64,000 bases of DNA from Reinekea sp. G2M2-21 (GTDB lineage Bacteria > Pseudomonadota > Gammaproteobacteria > Pseudomonadales > Natronospirillaceae). This document shows, piece after piece, positions 26,493 through 34,347 of the stretch (positions are counted from its first letter, which is position 1; every line of letters begins with the position of its first letter). Location of the stretch: NCBI RefSeq assembly GCF_015687175.1, contig NZ_JADPQG010000009.1:1-64000 (forward strand), given 5' to 3'. Position numbers and translations under genes: made by a program. The notes beneath the pieces were generated by a model. It ran no database searches and was not told the DNA's origin. It was given only the letters and a program-made list of their open reading frames with translations.

Positions 26493-26544
26493 GAGAATAA
26501 AAAAGCTTCTCTAGCTTCGGTTAATACCATGATCGGCAAAAGCG

Positions 26545-26615
26545 TAAAAAACCGTTCCGTCGTGTCTGCTTGGGCTGACATGACGGACACCTCTTTTGGA
26601 AAGAAGAAATCGTTC
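26545..26615 (+). repeat. Degenerate R4 piece
   Basis: GTAAAAAACCGTTCCGTCGTGTCTGCTTGGGCTGAC is a diverged match to the start of R4 (24489-24525). It is followed by CTTTTGGAAAGAAG, like the R4 end. Only the two ends remain. Confidence 0.4.
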
Positions 26616-26661
26616 TGGAGCGTTCGGGTTGCACTTCCGCAATTGCATCGCCACAAATGAG

Positions 26662-27054
26662 TTACAGCATCTCATACGTCAATTCATAAAAATGCTGCCC
26701 ATCCTTGATTTCGATGGTCATCTCACCACTCAACCCGGCCAACTCATCGGTACCGCTGTCCGGTACCACTTCCAAAATCAACCGCTGGTTACTGGCGGTC
26801 ATGACCCCAAAATGTTGCAACACAAAGCTGCCTTTGTGCCCGGCCAGCATGCCGGTAACTTGCTCCAAGGCGACATAACCAGCGGATGCGGAATCCGCCA
26901 GCCGAACGCTCATCATCTGGCCGACACTGGTGGCTTCCAACTCCCCATTAAAGGTTTTATTCAACGCCAGTTGCCCAAACTGAGCGGGCTCGTTAAAGCG
27001 GATGTGAGACTCTGCTGGCGTCATGCTGACGGAAAAGGTTCCCTTGGCAATCAT
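26662..27054 (-). CDS. DUF3224-family protein
   Basis: The 130-residue protein, starting at ATG 27054, is a paralogue of the protein at 20006-20380, with the same overall pattern (GTFSVSMTPAESH, FNGELEATSVGQMMSVRLA, GYVALEQVTGMLAGHKGSFVLQHFGVMT). A beta-barrel fold is expected and the role is unknown. It lies 9 bases downstream of the GNAT gene, so the two are probably one operon. Confidence 0.88.
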   Translation of the reverse strand: MIAKGTFSVSMTPAESHIRFNEPAQFGQLALNKTFNGELEATSVGQMMSVRLADSASAGYVALEQVTGMLAGHKGSFVLQHFGVMTASNQRLILEVVPDSGTDELAGLSGEMTIEIKDGQHFYELTYEML

Positions 27055-27063
27055 CGTGCCTCC

Positions 27064-27594
27064 TCAGGCTTTGTGCTGGTAGAAGTCAGTTTTGGTCATT
27101 TTAAAGATTTCGCAATCGCGGTCTTTCACAAACTCATTGTGGTCGTATTGTTCTCCAATTCGCACAGCGACGGCTTTGGAGGCGTTATTGTTCGGGTCGA
27201 TAATGGATATTAATGACTCGCAGCCCAAGCTCTGGAACGCCCAGTCGGCAGCGGCAGAGCCGGCCTCAGTGGCGAAACCCTTGCCCCAATGGTTCGGATG
27301 AATGCCCCAGCCAACTTCCAATGCCGGCCAGCCTTCGGGGTATAACAGGCCCACCCGGCCGATAAATTCGTGGCTGTAACGGTCTTCCACCAACCACAGA
27401 CCATAGCCTTTCAGCGCCCAGTGACCGACCAGCATCATCATGACGCGATAGCTTTCGGCGCGGTCAATGGGCTTGCGGTCGCCCAGATAGGTCATAAAGT
27501 CGGCATTCGCGTTGAGGTTTGCGAAAGCGTCCAGATCGGACTCTGCCCAACCGCGCAAACGCAGCCGTTCAGTGGTGATAATTGGGTAATCCAT
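27064..27594 (-). CDS. GNAT acetyltransferase, RimJ/RimL type
   Basis: The 176-residue protein starts TTERLRLRGWAESDLDAFANLNAN and contains IGRVGLLYPEGWPALEVGWGIHPNHWGKGFATEAGSAAADWAF, the acetyl-CoA-binding core (motif A, with the Q/RxxGxG/A loop appearing as HWGKGFA), and SIIDPNNNASKAVAVRIGEQ. It would N-acetylate a protein or small-molecule amine. It is followed closely by DUF3224. Confidence 0.88.
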   Translation of the reverse strand: MDYPIITTERLRLRGWAESDLDAFANLNANADFMTYLGDRKPIDRAESYRVMMMLVGHWALKGYGLWLVEDRYSHEFIGRVGLLYPEGWPALEVGWGIHPNHWGKGFATEAGSAAADWAFQSLGCESLISIIDPNNNASKAVAVRIGEQYDHNEFVKDRDCEIFKMTKTDFYQHKA

Positions 27595-27749
27595 GATCAG
27601 GCCTCAGTAACGTTGTCGCACTATGATTCCGTCTGGCTCGTCATTTGTACAGGTTTAGATCAGGAAATCTCGCCAAGCCCACTGTTTAACCGGAGCCGAA
27701 TCGTTATAATCAGCCGTTCCTATGCCCTGGAAATTAAGAGAAACATTCA

Positions 27750-29420
27750 ATGACTGAAAATGCGTCTAACTTTTTGCGAACGATCATCAGCGATGATCTG
27801 AAGTCTGGTAAGCACGAGACCATCGTGACTCGCTTCCCACCGGAACCTAATGGTTTTTTACACATCGGCCACGCCAAGGCGATCTGTGTGAATTTCGGAC
27901 TTGCGCAAGAATTCCAGGGCCAAACGAATCTGCGCTTCGACGATACCAACCCGGAAAAAGAAGAGCAGGCGTACATCGATGCCATCGAAGAAGACATTCG
28001 TTGGCTGGGTTTCGACTGGAACGGCAAGGTGAAATTCACCTCCGACTATTTCGATACGCTCTATGAATACGCGCTGCATCTGATCAAAAACGGTAATGCC
28101 TATGTGTGTGACCTGTCTGCTGAGCAGATGCGTGAATACCGTGGCAGCCTGACCGAGCCGGGAAAAAACAGCCCGAACCGGGACCGCAGTGTCGACGAAA
28201 ACCTCGAACTGTTCGAGAAAATGAAAAATGGCGAGTTTGACGAAGGCGCCTGTTCGCTGCGTGCGAAAATCGATATGGCCTCGCCCAACATCAACTTGCG
28301 CGATCCCATCATCTACCGTATCCGTAAAGTGCATCATCACCAGACGGGCGATAAATGGTGTATTTACCCAAGCTACGACTTTGCTCATGGTCAGGGTGAT
28401 GCGCAAGAAGGCGTGACCCATTCACTGTGTTCGCTGGAGTTTGAAGATCATCGTCCCCTGTATGAGTGGTTCCTGAATAACCTGCCGGTGCCCAGCAAAC
28501 CACGGCAGATTGAATTCGCGCGCTTGAACGTAAACTACACCGTCACCAGCAAACGCAAACTAAAAAAGCTGGTCGATGAAAGCGTGGTCGCTGGTTGGGA
28601 CGACCCGCGAATGCCAACCATTGCCGGTATGCGCCGTCGCGGAGTGACGCCCGCGTCGATCCGAAAGTTCATCGACATGTCTGGTATTTCACGTGCCGTG
28701 GGTACCGTGGTCGATCTCGGCATGCTCGACGCCGCGATCCGCGATGACCTGAACGACAACGCACCTCGCGCCATGGCCGTCTTGAAACCTTTGAAAGTGG
28801 TGCTGACCAACCTGCCCGAAGGTCACCACGAAATGGTCACCCAACCAGAACACCCACAGAAGCCCGAGCTGGGTGAGCGGGAAATACCGTTCAGCCGGGA
28901 AATTTACATCGACCAGGAAGATTTCAACGAAGACAGCACCTTGTCGAAAAAGAAATTCAAGCGCTTGGTGCCGGGAGACTATGTGCGTCTGCGTGGGGCT
29001 TACATCATTAAAGCCGAAGAGTTCAGCAAAGACGCCGACGGCAACGTGGTTGAAATCAAGGCCACCATTGTTGAAGGCTCACTTGGCGCGAATGTCGACG
29101 GTATCAAACCACGCGGCGTAATCCACTGGGTCTCGGTTGAGCATGGCGTACCGGCCACCATCCGTGTGTATGACCGTCTGTTTAATCACCCGACGCCAGA
29201 CAAAGGTGATAACGACTTCATGGATCACATCAACCCGGATTCCCTGCAAATTATTGAAGGGTGCATTGTGGAGCCGAGCCTGATGATGGCTGAGCCAGAG
29301 CAGAGCTTCCAGTTTGAACGCGAAGGCTACTTTGTGGCCGACCGTTATGAACACTCACCGAATCATCTGGTATTCAACAAAACCATTGGTCTGCGCGATG
29401 TCTGGGAACGCAGCGTTTAA
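27750..29420 (+). CDS. glnS: Glutaminyl-tRNA synthetase
   Basis: The 556-residue protein has class I synthetase motifs: the HIGH motif in FPPEPNGFLHIGHAKAICVNFGLA (about residues 29-52) and a KMSKS-loop variant in TVTSKRKLKKLV (about 265-276). DTNPEKEEQAYIDAIEEDIRWLG is diagnostic for GlnRS over GluRS, and the C-terminal anticodon-binding beta-barrels are present (VVEIKATIVEGSLG). Length is normal. It charges tRNA-Gln with glutamine. It is transcribed alone and ends in a strong terminator. Confidence 0.98.
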   Translation: MTENASNFLRTIISDDLKSGKHETIVTRFPPEPNGFLHIGHAKAICVNFGLAQEFQGQTNLRFDDTNPEKEEQAYIDAIEEDIRWLGFDWNGKVKFTSDYFDTLYEYALHLIKNGNAYVCDLSAEQMREYRGSLTEPGKNSPNRDRSVDENLELFEKMKNGEFDEGACSLRAKIDMASPNINLRDPIIYRIRKVHHHQTGDKWCIYPSYDFAHGQGDAQEGVTHSLCSLEFEDHRPLYEWFLNNLPVPSKPRQIEFARLNVNYTVTSKRKLKKLVDESVVAGWDDPRMPTIAGMRRRGVTPASIRKFIDMSGISRAVGTVVDLGMLDAAIRDDLNDNAPRAMAVLKPLKVVLTNLPEGHHEMVTQPEHPQKPELGEREIPFSREIYIDQEDFNEDSTLSKKKFKRLVPGDYVRLRGAYIIKAEEFSKDADGNVVEIKATIVEGSLGANVDGIKPRGVIHWVSVEHGVPATIRVYDRLFNHPTPDKGDNDFMDHINPDSLQIIEGCIVEPSLMMAEPEQSFQFEREGYFVADRYEHSPNHLVFNKTIGLRDVWERSV

Positions 29421-29435
29421 CTCGGGTAACGCATG

Positions 29436-29464
29436 GAAAAAACCGCCCTCGTGGCGGTTTTTTT
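29436..29464 (+). terminator. Terminator after glnS
   Basis: AAACCGCC pairs with GGCGGTTT across a 5-base loop, and the stem runs into a T-tract. Confidence 0.9.
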
Positions 29465-29639
29465 ATAGGTTCAACAAAACGTCTGCAAAACCCAATGAAA
29501 GAAATGTTTATGTCTATGGTGAAACGAACGCGAATGTGAGTATCAGGGAATCTGAAACATAATTGGTATTGGCTGTTTGTATATACAGTATTTGTGTTAA
29601 CCTTTTGCACTCCAAATCCCACTTAATAAAAGGTGCCAT

Positions 29640-30035
29640 ATGATTAAAGGAAGCTGTTGTTGTGGAATAGTGCAATTTGAAATGTCAGAAATGCCAAGCA
29701 TGATGGGGATGTGTCATTGCAGTCGATGCCGTAAAGTCGGCGCTAGCTCGTTGGTCTTCGTTAAATCAGATGCGTTTCAGATTACCGCTGGCCGGGAAAA
29801 TATTGAGACCTTCAAGGCTGCGCCACCGTATAAATATGATCGGTGTTTTTGCTCTGTTTGCGGAACATCACTTGGGGAAATTTTGTCGGACATGGACTCT
29901 TTTCCAATCAATGCGCATTGTATTGACAGTGAGATTGACATCAGAAATTCATTTCATGAATTTGTATCCGAAAAGCCAAGCTGGTTTGAGATTGGTGACG
30001 GGGCGAAACAATTCAGTGAACACCCTCATGATTAA
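29640..30035 (+). CDS. GFA/Mss4-like zinc-binding protein
   Basis: The 131-residue protein has the glutathione-dependent formaldehyde-activating (GFA)-like pattern: GSCCCGIVQFEM, MCHCSRCRKVGAS and RCFCSVCGTSLGE. The Cys sets would hold one or two zinc ions. Members are carbon-sulfur lyases or unknown; there is no formaldehyde pathway gene beside it, so no function is assigned. GC content is lower than that of glnS. A paralogue lies at 31975-32463. Confidence 0.85.
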   Translation: MIKGSCCCGIVQFEMSEMPSMMGMCHCSRCRKVGASSLVFVKSDAFQITAGRENIETFKAAPPYKYDRCFCSVCGTSLGEILSDMDSFPINAHCIDSEIDIRNSFHEFVSEKPSWFEIGDGAKQFSEHPHD

Positions 30036-30488
30036 CCTGTCTTGTAAAAAAGAAACAACGTAATCCCGCTTGGTATTCAACGCTCTTGTTATGCTGCGTT
30101 GTGTCACGCTTTTAGTATCCTTATAGAGACATGGGGGCGCATTTAAGTTTCATAAATCGTCTGCATTTCAGCGGTAGCAGACGCTTCTTTTGCTTTTTAG
30201 CCACTCACCATTTTTTGATCCATGAGAACTAAGAAATACCCAATTTTGATTCGGGGACTTAGAGGGAATGACATTGTTTTTTTGTTTATGTCGTCTATGT
30301 CATCTTGTCTTTATTTCGGCTGCACTGCGGTAGCTAAACGCTGACGAGGTCGGGATTCTTGTGTCTGGTACGCTAAACTAAACTGATCAGCGTATGTGGA
30401 AACGGGCTGACCGAATATAAATGTCACGCAATGTTTTTGTCGCGGGCATTGTTACCTGCCTCTCCGCAAACATAAACAGGAGTTGAGC
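30036..30488. other. Intergenic region with candidate terminator
   Basis: There is no gene in this stretch. A hairpin CGTCTGC/GCAGACG (30158-30183) followed by CTTCTTTTGCTTTTT may end the GFA-like transcript. The rest is AT-rich and unassigned. Confidence 0.5.
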
Positions 30489-30933
30489 ATGTCCGATTGT
30501 TGTTCCAAATCCTCCAATATCTCAAACTCTTCGCAGAGTTCGTTTCCAAAGAAATACACTTGCCCGGTTAATGATAGAAAATATGGTCTGGTCTCTGCTT
30601 TAACGATAAAAAACCACATTAACGCGCCATGGGCATGGCTGACAAAAGAGCAAGGCTATTATTTCTGTTCAGACCCGGCTTGTGCGGTTGTGTACTTTGG
30701 CCAGGACGGAGAAATCACTGAAACCGGTTCGCTTCGTACTGAGGTTGGGATTAAAAGCGAATTCGTTGGTGCGCTGGTTTGTTACTTTTTTGGTGTAACT
30801 ATGGCGCAGGCAAAATCCAGCCCAATTGCCCGGGAATTTGTTGTATCCCAAACTCAGAGAAAGGTGTGCGCGTGTGAGTCGCGGAACCCCATCGGGTTAG
30901 TGCTGCCTGGGGGATTTTTCGGACGCATTCTGA
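30489..30933 (+). pseudogene. CopZ-like iron-sulfur/zinc protein, frameshifted
   Basis: The first ~135 residues (DCCSKSS, KYTCPVNDRKYG, YYFCSDPACAVVYF, LRTEVGIK, VCACESRNP) match the small CopZ-N-terminal-like (2Fe-2S/zinc) protein family, whose members end in CxCExRNPxGxCCLxDF. Here one extra base near 30894-30900 puts the CCLGDF tail (30901-30933, then TGA) in the +1 frame, so the coded protein runs on instead into unrelated residues. The family's CYCFG motif also reads CYFFG, losing one Cys. Both changes point to loss of function, unless the indel is a sequencing error. It is next to a broken iron-transporter-like gene. Confidence 0.7.
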
Positions 30934-31003
30934 TTCACCTGTTACCCCGGTCAGTTTGCTATACCGCCAGTACGGTTCTTTGCGCCATTGTTGAGGTGCT
31001 CCC

Positions 31004-31296
31004 ATGGTTCATGAAGAAAACCATCGCTCTCATCGTTCGGGTTGGTTGCGAGCGGCTGTACTCGGTGCTAACGATGGCATTGTTTCAACGGCCAGTTTGA
31101 TTATTTGTGTGGCTGCGGCAAGTGCCACGCAGTCGAACGTTTTACTGGCAGGTGTTCCTGGCTATGTTGGGTGCAATTGCTGCAAAAGTCGGGGGGCGTC
31201 TATGTTCATCGGCGCCACACGGGTGACTTTTTTGGGGGAGCCTTGGCCAGGGTACTGACAGCGGGTGTCGGCAGCCTGTTCGGTGTCGTTGCCTAA
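31004..31296 (+). pseudogene. VIT1/CCC1-family transporter remnant
   Basis: The first 51 codons (HRSGWLRAAVLGANDGIVSTASLIICVAAASATQSNVLLAGV) are the start of a VIT/CCC1 iron-manganese transporter. The middle ~150 residues are deleted. The C-terminal part then appears in alternating frames: FLAMLGAIAAKVGG, ASMFIGATRVTFLGE and ALARVLTAGVGSLFGVVA before TAA 31294. At least three frameshifts are needed to join them. Neighbouring CopZ-like decay suggests loss of a metal-handling locus. Confidence 0.75.
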
Positions 31297-31344
31297 CCGG
31301 CGGTGGTTCGTTATGGTCATACGCCGTTACTTTAAGGACCACCT

Positions 31345-31959
31345 ATGAATATGAACCAAGTGACGCTGCCGGTACGCGACATGGTCGCGGCGACCCAATT
31401 TTACCTGACGCTCGGCTTCACGCAGATTGTCGACACCCCACACTACGCACGTTTTGCTTGCCCGGCAGGTGACTCAACCTTTTCGCTGATGTTAGACGAG
31501 ACTTCTTTTCGCAATAGCGCAACCCTGTATTTTGAACATGAAGCGTTGGATGACTGGGTCGCCCAACTGCAAGCCCGGGGCATTGCGTTTGAACAAGAAC
31601 CCAAGGACGAACCTTATTTATGGCGGGAGGCAGTTTTGCGAGATCCTTCTGGTAACAAGGTTATTCTGTATTGGGCCGGCGAAAACCGGTTGAACCCACC
31701 TTGGCGTGTCACGATTAAACAGGAAACACCCATGCGACTTGAATTACAACGCCAGATGATCCGCGTATGCGATGCTAAAATTGCGCAAAAAGGTGAGAAG
31801 GTCGGGTTATCCTTCTACGCTTTTTTTGCCAATAAGAATGACGACCCAGAACGTTTAATGGAAGCGGCCCGCTGGTGGATCGAAACGCATCGGTTGGATC
31901 ACTTTGAAAAAGCCGTCAAAATTAAAAAGATGGTACAAGCTGAACTGAACGAACGTTGA
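31345..31959 (+). CDS. Fusion of a VOC (glyoxalase-like) domain with a DUF6500-like domain
   Basis: Residues 1-118 form a VOC/glyoxalase-bleomycin-resistance domain (TLPVRDMVAATQFYLTLGF, ATLYFEHEALDDWVAQLQARGIAFEQEP, VLRDPSGNKVILYWAGEN). Residues ~130-204 resemble small stand-alone proteins that I recall as DUF6500 (MRLELQRQMIRVCDAKIAQKGEKVGLSFYAFFANKNDDPERLMEAARWW). Both are in one uninterrupted frame. A Met at residue 128 could permit internal initiation of the second domain. No specific substrate can be assigned. The GFA-like gene follows after 15 bases, probably in the same operon. Confidence 0.8.
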   Translation: MNMNQVTLPVRDMVAATQFYLTLGFTQIVDTPHYARFACPAGDSTFSLMLDETSFRNSATLYFEHEALDDWVAQLQARGIAFEQEPKDEPYLWREAVLRDPSGNKVILYWAGENRLNPPWRVTIKQETPMRLELQRQMIRVCDAKIAQKGEKVGLSFYAFFANKNDDPERLMEAARWWIETHRLDHFEKAVKIKKMVQAELNER

Positions 31960-31974
31960 AAAAGGAGTTATCAC

Positions 31975-32463
31975 ATGACCGACCTCATTCATAACGTGTT
32001 TGCACAAGGACAATGCACCTGTGGCAACGTGCATTACGAATTAGCACAAGAGCCGATGTTTGTGCACTGTTGCCATTGCAGTTGGTGTCAGCGCGAATCC
32101 GGTTCGGCCTTTGCGTTAAACGCGCTCATTGAATCAACGCAATTGCGCGTGACTCAGGGCGACGTTGAAATGACTAAGCTGCCAACTGCAAGTGGTGGCG
32201 GACAAGATGTCGCCCGATGCCCGTTGTGCAAAGTGGCGCTGTGGAGTCACTATGCCGGTGCCCATGACAAAGTGGCGTTTGTCCGCGTGGGCACATTGAG
32301 CCCGCCTGCTCTTTGTCCACCTGATGTGCACATTTATACCAGCACCAAGTTACCCTGGGTATCACTCACCGATGGCAAACCCATCATGGACGCCTTTTAC
32401 CGGTTCAGCGAGTTATGGCCTGCTGCCAGTATTGAACGATATAAAGCGGCCGTTAAGGGGTAA
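31975..32463 (+). CDS. GFA-family zinc-binding protein
   Basis: The 162-residue protein has the GFA-type Cys pattern GQCTCGNVHYEL, VHCCHCSWCQRESGSAFALNALIE and ARCPLCKVALWSHY. The order and spacing match glutathione-dependent formaldehyde-activating/centromere-protein-V-like enzymes. A good AAGGAG box lies before ATG 31975. It is a probable partner of the preceding VOC fusion gene. Confidence 0.88.
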   Translation: MTDLIHNVFAQGQCTCGNVHYELAQEPMFVHCCHCSWCQRESGSAFALNALIESTQLRVTQGDVEMTKLPTASGGGQDVARCPLCKVALWSHYAGAHDKVAFVRVGTLSPPALCPPDVHIYTSTKLPWVSLTDGKPIMDAFYRFSELWPAASIERYKAAVKG

Positions 32464-32604
32464 TGCACCGGGTAGGCACTGAGACCGTCATTGAAATTTA
32501 TGCACGCTGGTTCTACTATGGCGGCCTTGTAACGCACCGATAATGTTGTTCTCTGTTGCCGGGTTTCTGCGTTCCCCTCCTTATGTCTTAACCCGGAGTC
32601 TGCT

Positions 32605-34347
32605 ATGCCGCATATTCGCCCGCATCTTTTTTCATTGCGTGTGGGGCATGCAGCGCGCAGCACGTTTTTGTCCGGCCATTACACCCGGCAGCAGTTGGGT
32701 AAAGATTTGGTCGCTGGTACCACGGTGGGGCTTATTGCGATACCTCTTTCTATGGCATTGGCCATTGCCTGCGGTTTACCGCCACAGTACGGCTTGTATA
32801 CGGCCATAGTGGCGGGTTTGATTATTGCAGTGACCGGAGGGTCGGCACTGTCTATCAGTGGACCCACGGCCGCGTTCGTCGTCATCCTGTTACCGATCGT
32901 GCAAACCTACGGGTTAGCTGGTTTGATGGTTGCCACCATCATGGCCGGGGCGATTCTGGTGATGATGGCGCTTATGAGACTAGGCCGCTTTATTGAGTAC
33001 GTCCCGGAACCGGTTACGTTGGGGTTTACTGCGGGAATTGCGGTGGTTATCGCGACGCTGCAGTTTAAAGATTTTTTTGGTTTGCCGATCGATACACTGC
33101 CCAATCATTTTATCGATAAGGTACCGGTGATCATCCGCCAGCTACCCAACCTCTATTGGTCGGAACTGGTTGTTGGGCTCAGCACACTGGCGGGTTTGGT
33201 TTTATTTCCATGGATCACGCGGAAAATCCCCGCGCATATTCCTGCGCTGTTATTCGGAACCTTGGTGGCTTTTCAGTTATCAAAGAATGGTTACGACATT
33301 GCGACCATTGGTTCTGCATTTCAATACCTGACGGCCGATGGTCAGGTCGGGCAGGGTATCCCGGCTGCTTTACCGGCGTTTCATTGGCCCTGGCAGATGC
33401 AATTGCCCGGCAGTGCATCGCTGCAGTTCGATTTTCCCACCGTACAGGCATTGTTGTCCGCTGCCTTTGCTATTGCCATGTTAGGTGCTATTGAATCGCT
33501 GTTGTGCGCCGTGGTGCTCGACGGCATGACCCGTTCAAAGCACAGTGCCAACAGTGAACTGCTCGGTCAGGGTATTGGTAATCTGATCACACCCTTTTTC
33601 GGTGGCTTTACCGCAACTGCAGCGTTAGCCCGTTCTGTAGCCAACCTGAAAGCCGGAGCGCAGTCACCGCTGTCGGCGGTTATTCATTCGTTGGTGGTGT
33701 TACTGGCCCTGTTGTTTTTAACCGAAGTGTTGGCCTGGTTGCCGATGTCGGCCATGGCCGCATTGTTGTTGTTGGTGGCGTGGAATATGAGCGAAGCACC
33801 CAAGGCGTTGCATCTTATCCGCACGGCACCAAAGGAAGACATCTGGGTTTTTGTTACCTGTTTTTCCCTGACCGTAATGTTCGACATGGTTGTTGCCATT
33901 ACCGTGGGTATCTTGCTGTCTGCCGTGTTGTTTATGCAGCAACTGGCAAAACTGACGCGCTTGACCCGTATCAACGATGAGTGGTCATCTGAATTGTCCG
34001 GCGCGCATGGTTTCCGCATTGAAGGGCCTTTGTTTTTCGCCGCTGCTGAGCGAATTTTTGCCGAACTGGCGCTTGAGACCAAATCGGCGAACGCCATTAT
34101 GCTCGACTTGAAAGGCGTGCAGTTACTAGATGCCGGTGGCTTGTCGGCGTTAAACCGGTTGATCAGTCAGTGTCAGGCGACAGGCGTTTTTTTGGTGATC
34201 TGCCGGTTGAATTTTCAACCGTTAAAAACATTGGCCAAAGCGGGCACTCAACCCATAGAGAACACTTTGTTGTTTACCGCCACTCGTACAGAAGCACTCA
34301 ACGCCATGGCAAATCGTATCGCGCAGCAGCCGGCAGTTACGGTGTGA
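32605..34347 (+). CDS. SulP-family anion transporter with STAS domain
   Basis: The 580-residue protein has a SulP membrane domain of 12-14 helices (LVAGTTVGLIAIPLSMALAIACGLPPQYGLYTAIVAGLIIAVTGGSALSISGPTAAFVVIL is the family hallmark). A cytoplasmic STAS domain follows (about residues 455-560, IMLDLKGVQLLDAGGLSALNRL, where SulP/anti-sigma antagonists have D(x)S/T at the phospho-site; here DAGG). It would transport sulfate, bicarbonate or a similar anion. The end overlaps the convergent EAL gene by 11 bases. Confidence 0.93.
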   Translation: MPHIRPHLFSLRVGHAARSTFLSGHYTRQQLGKDLVAGTTVGLIAIPLSMALAIACGLPPQYGLYTAIVAGLIIAVTGGSALSISGPTAAFVVILLPIVQTYGLAGLMVATIMAGAILVMMALMRLGRFIEYVPEPVTLGFTAGIAVVIATLQFKDFFGLPIDTLPNHFIDKVPVIIRQLPNLYWSELVVGLSTLAGLVLFPWITRKIPAHIPALLFGTLVAFQLSKNGYDIATIGSAFQYLTADGQVGQGIPAALPAFHWPWQMQLPGSASLQFDFPTVQALLSAAFAIAMLGAIESLLCAVVLDGMTRSKHSANSELLGQGIGNLITPFFGGFTATAALARSVANLKAGAQSPLSAVIHSLVVLLALLFLTEVLAWLPMSAMAALLLLVAWNMSEAPKALHLIRTAPKEDIWVFVTCFSLTVMFDMVVAITVGILLSAVLFMQQLAKLTRLTRINDEWSSELSGAHGFRIEGPLFFAAAERIFAELALETKSANAIMLDLKGVQLLDAGGLSALNRLISQCQATGVFLVICRLNFQPLKTLAKAGTQPIENTLLFTATRTEALNAMANRIAQQPAVTV

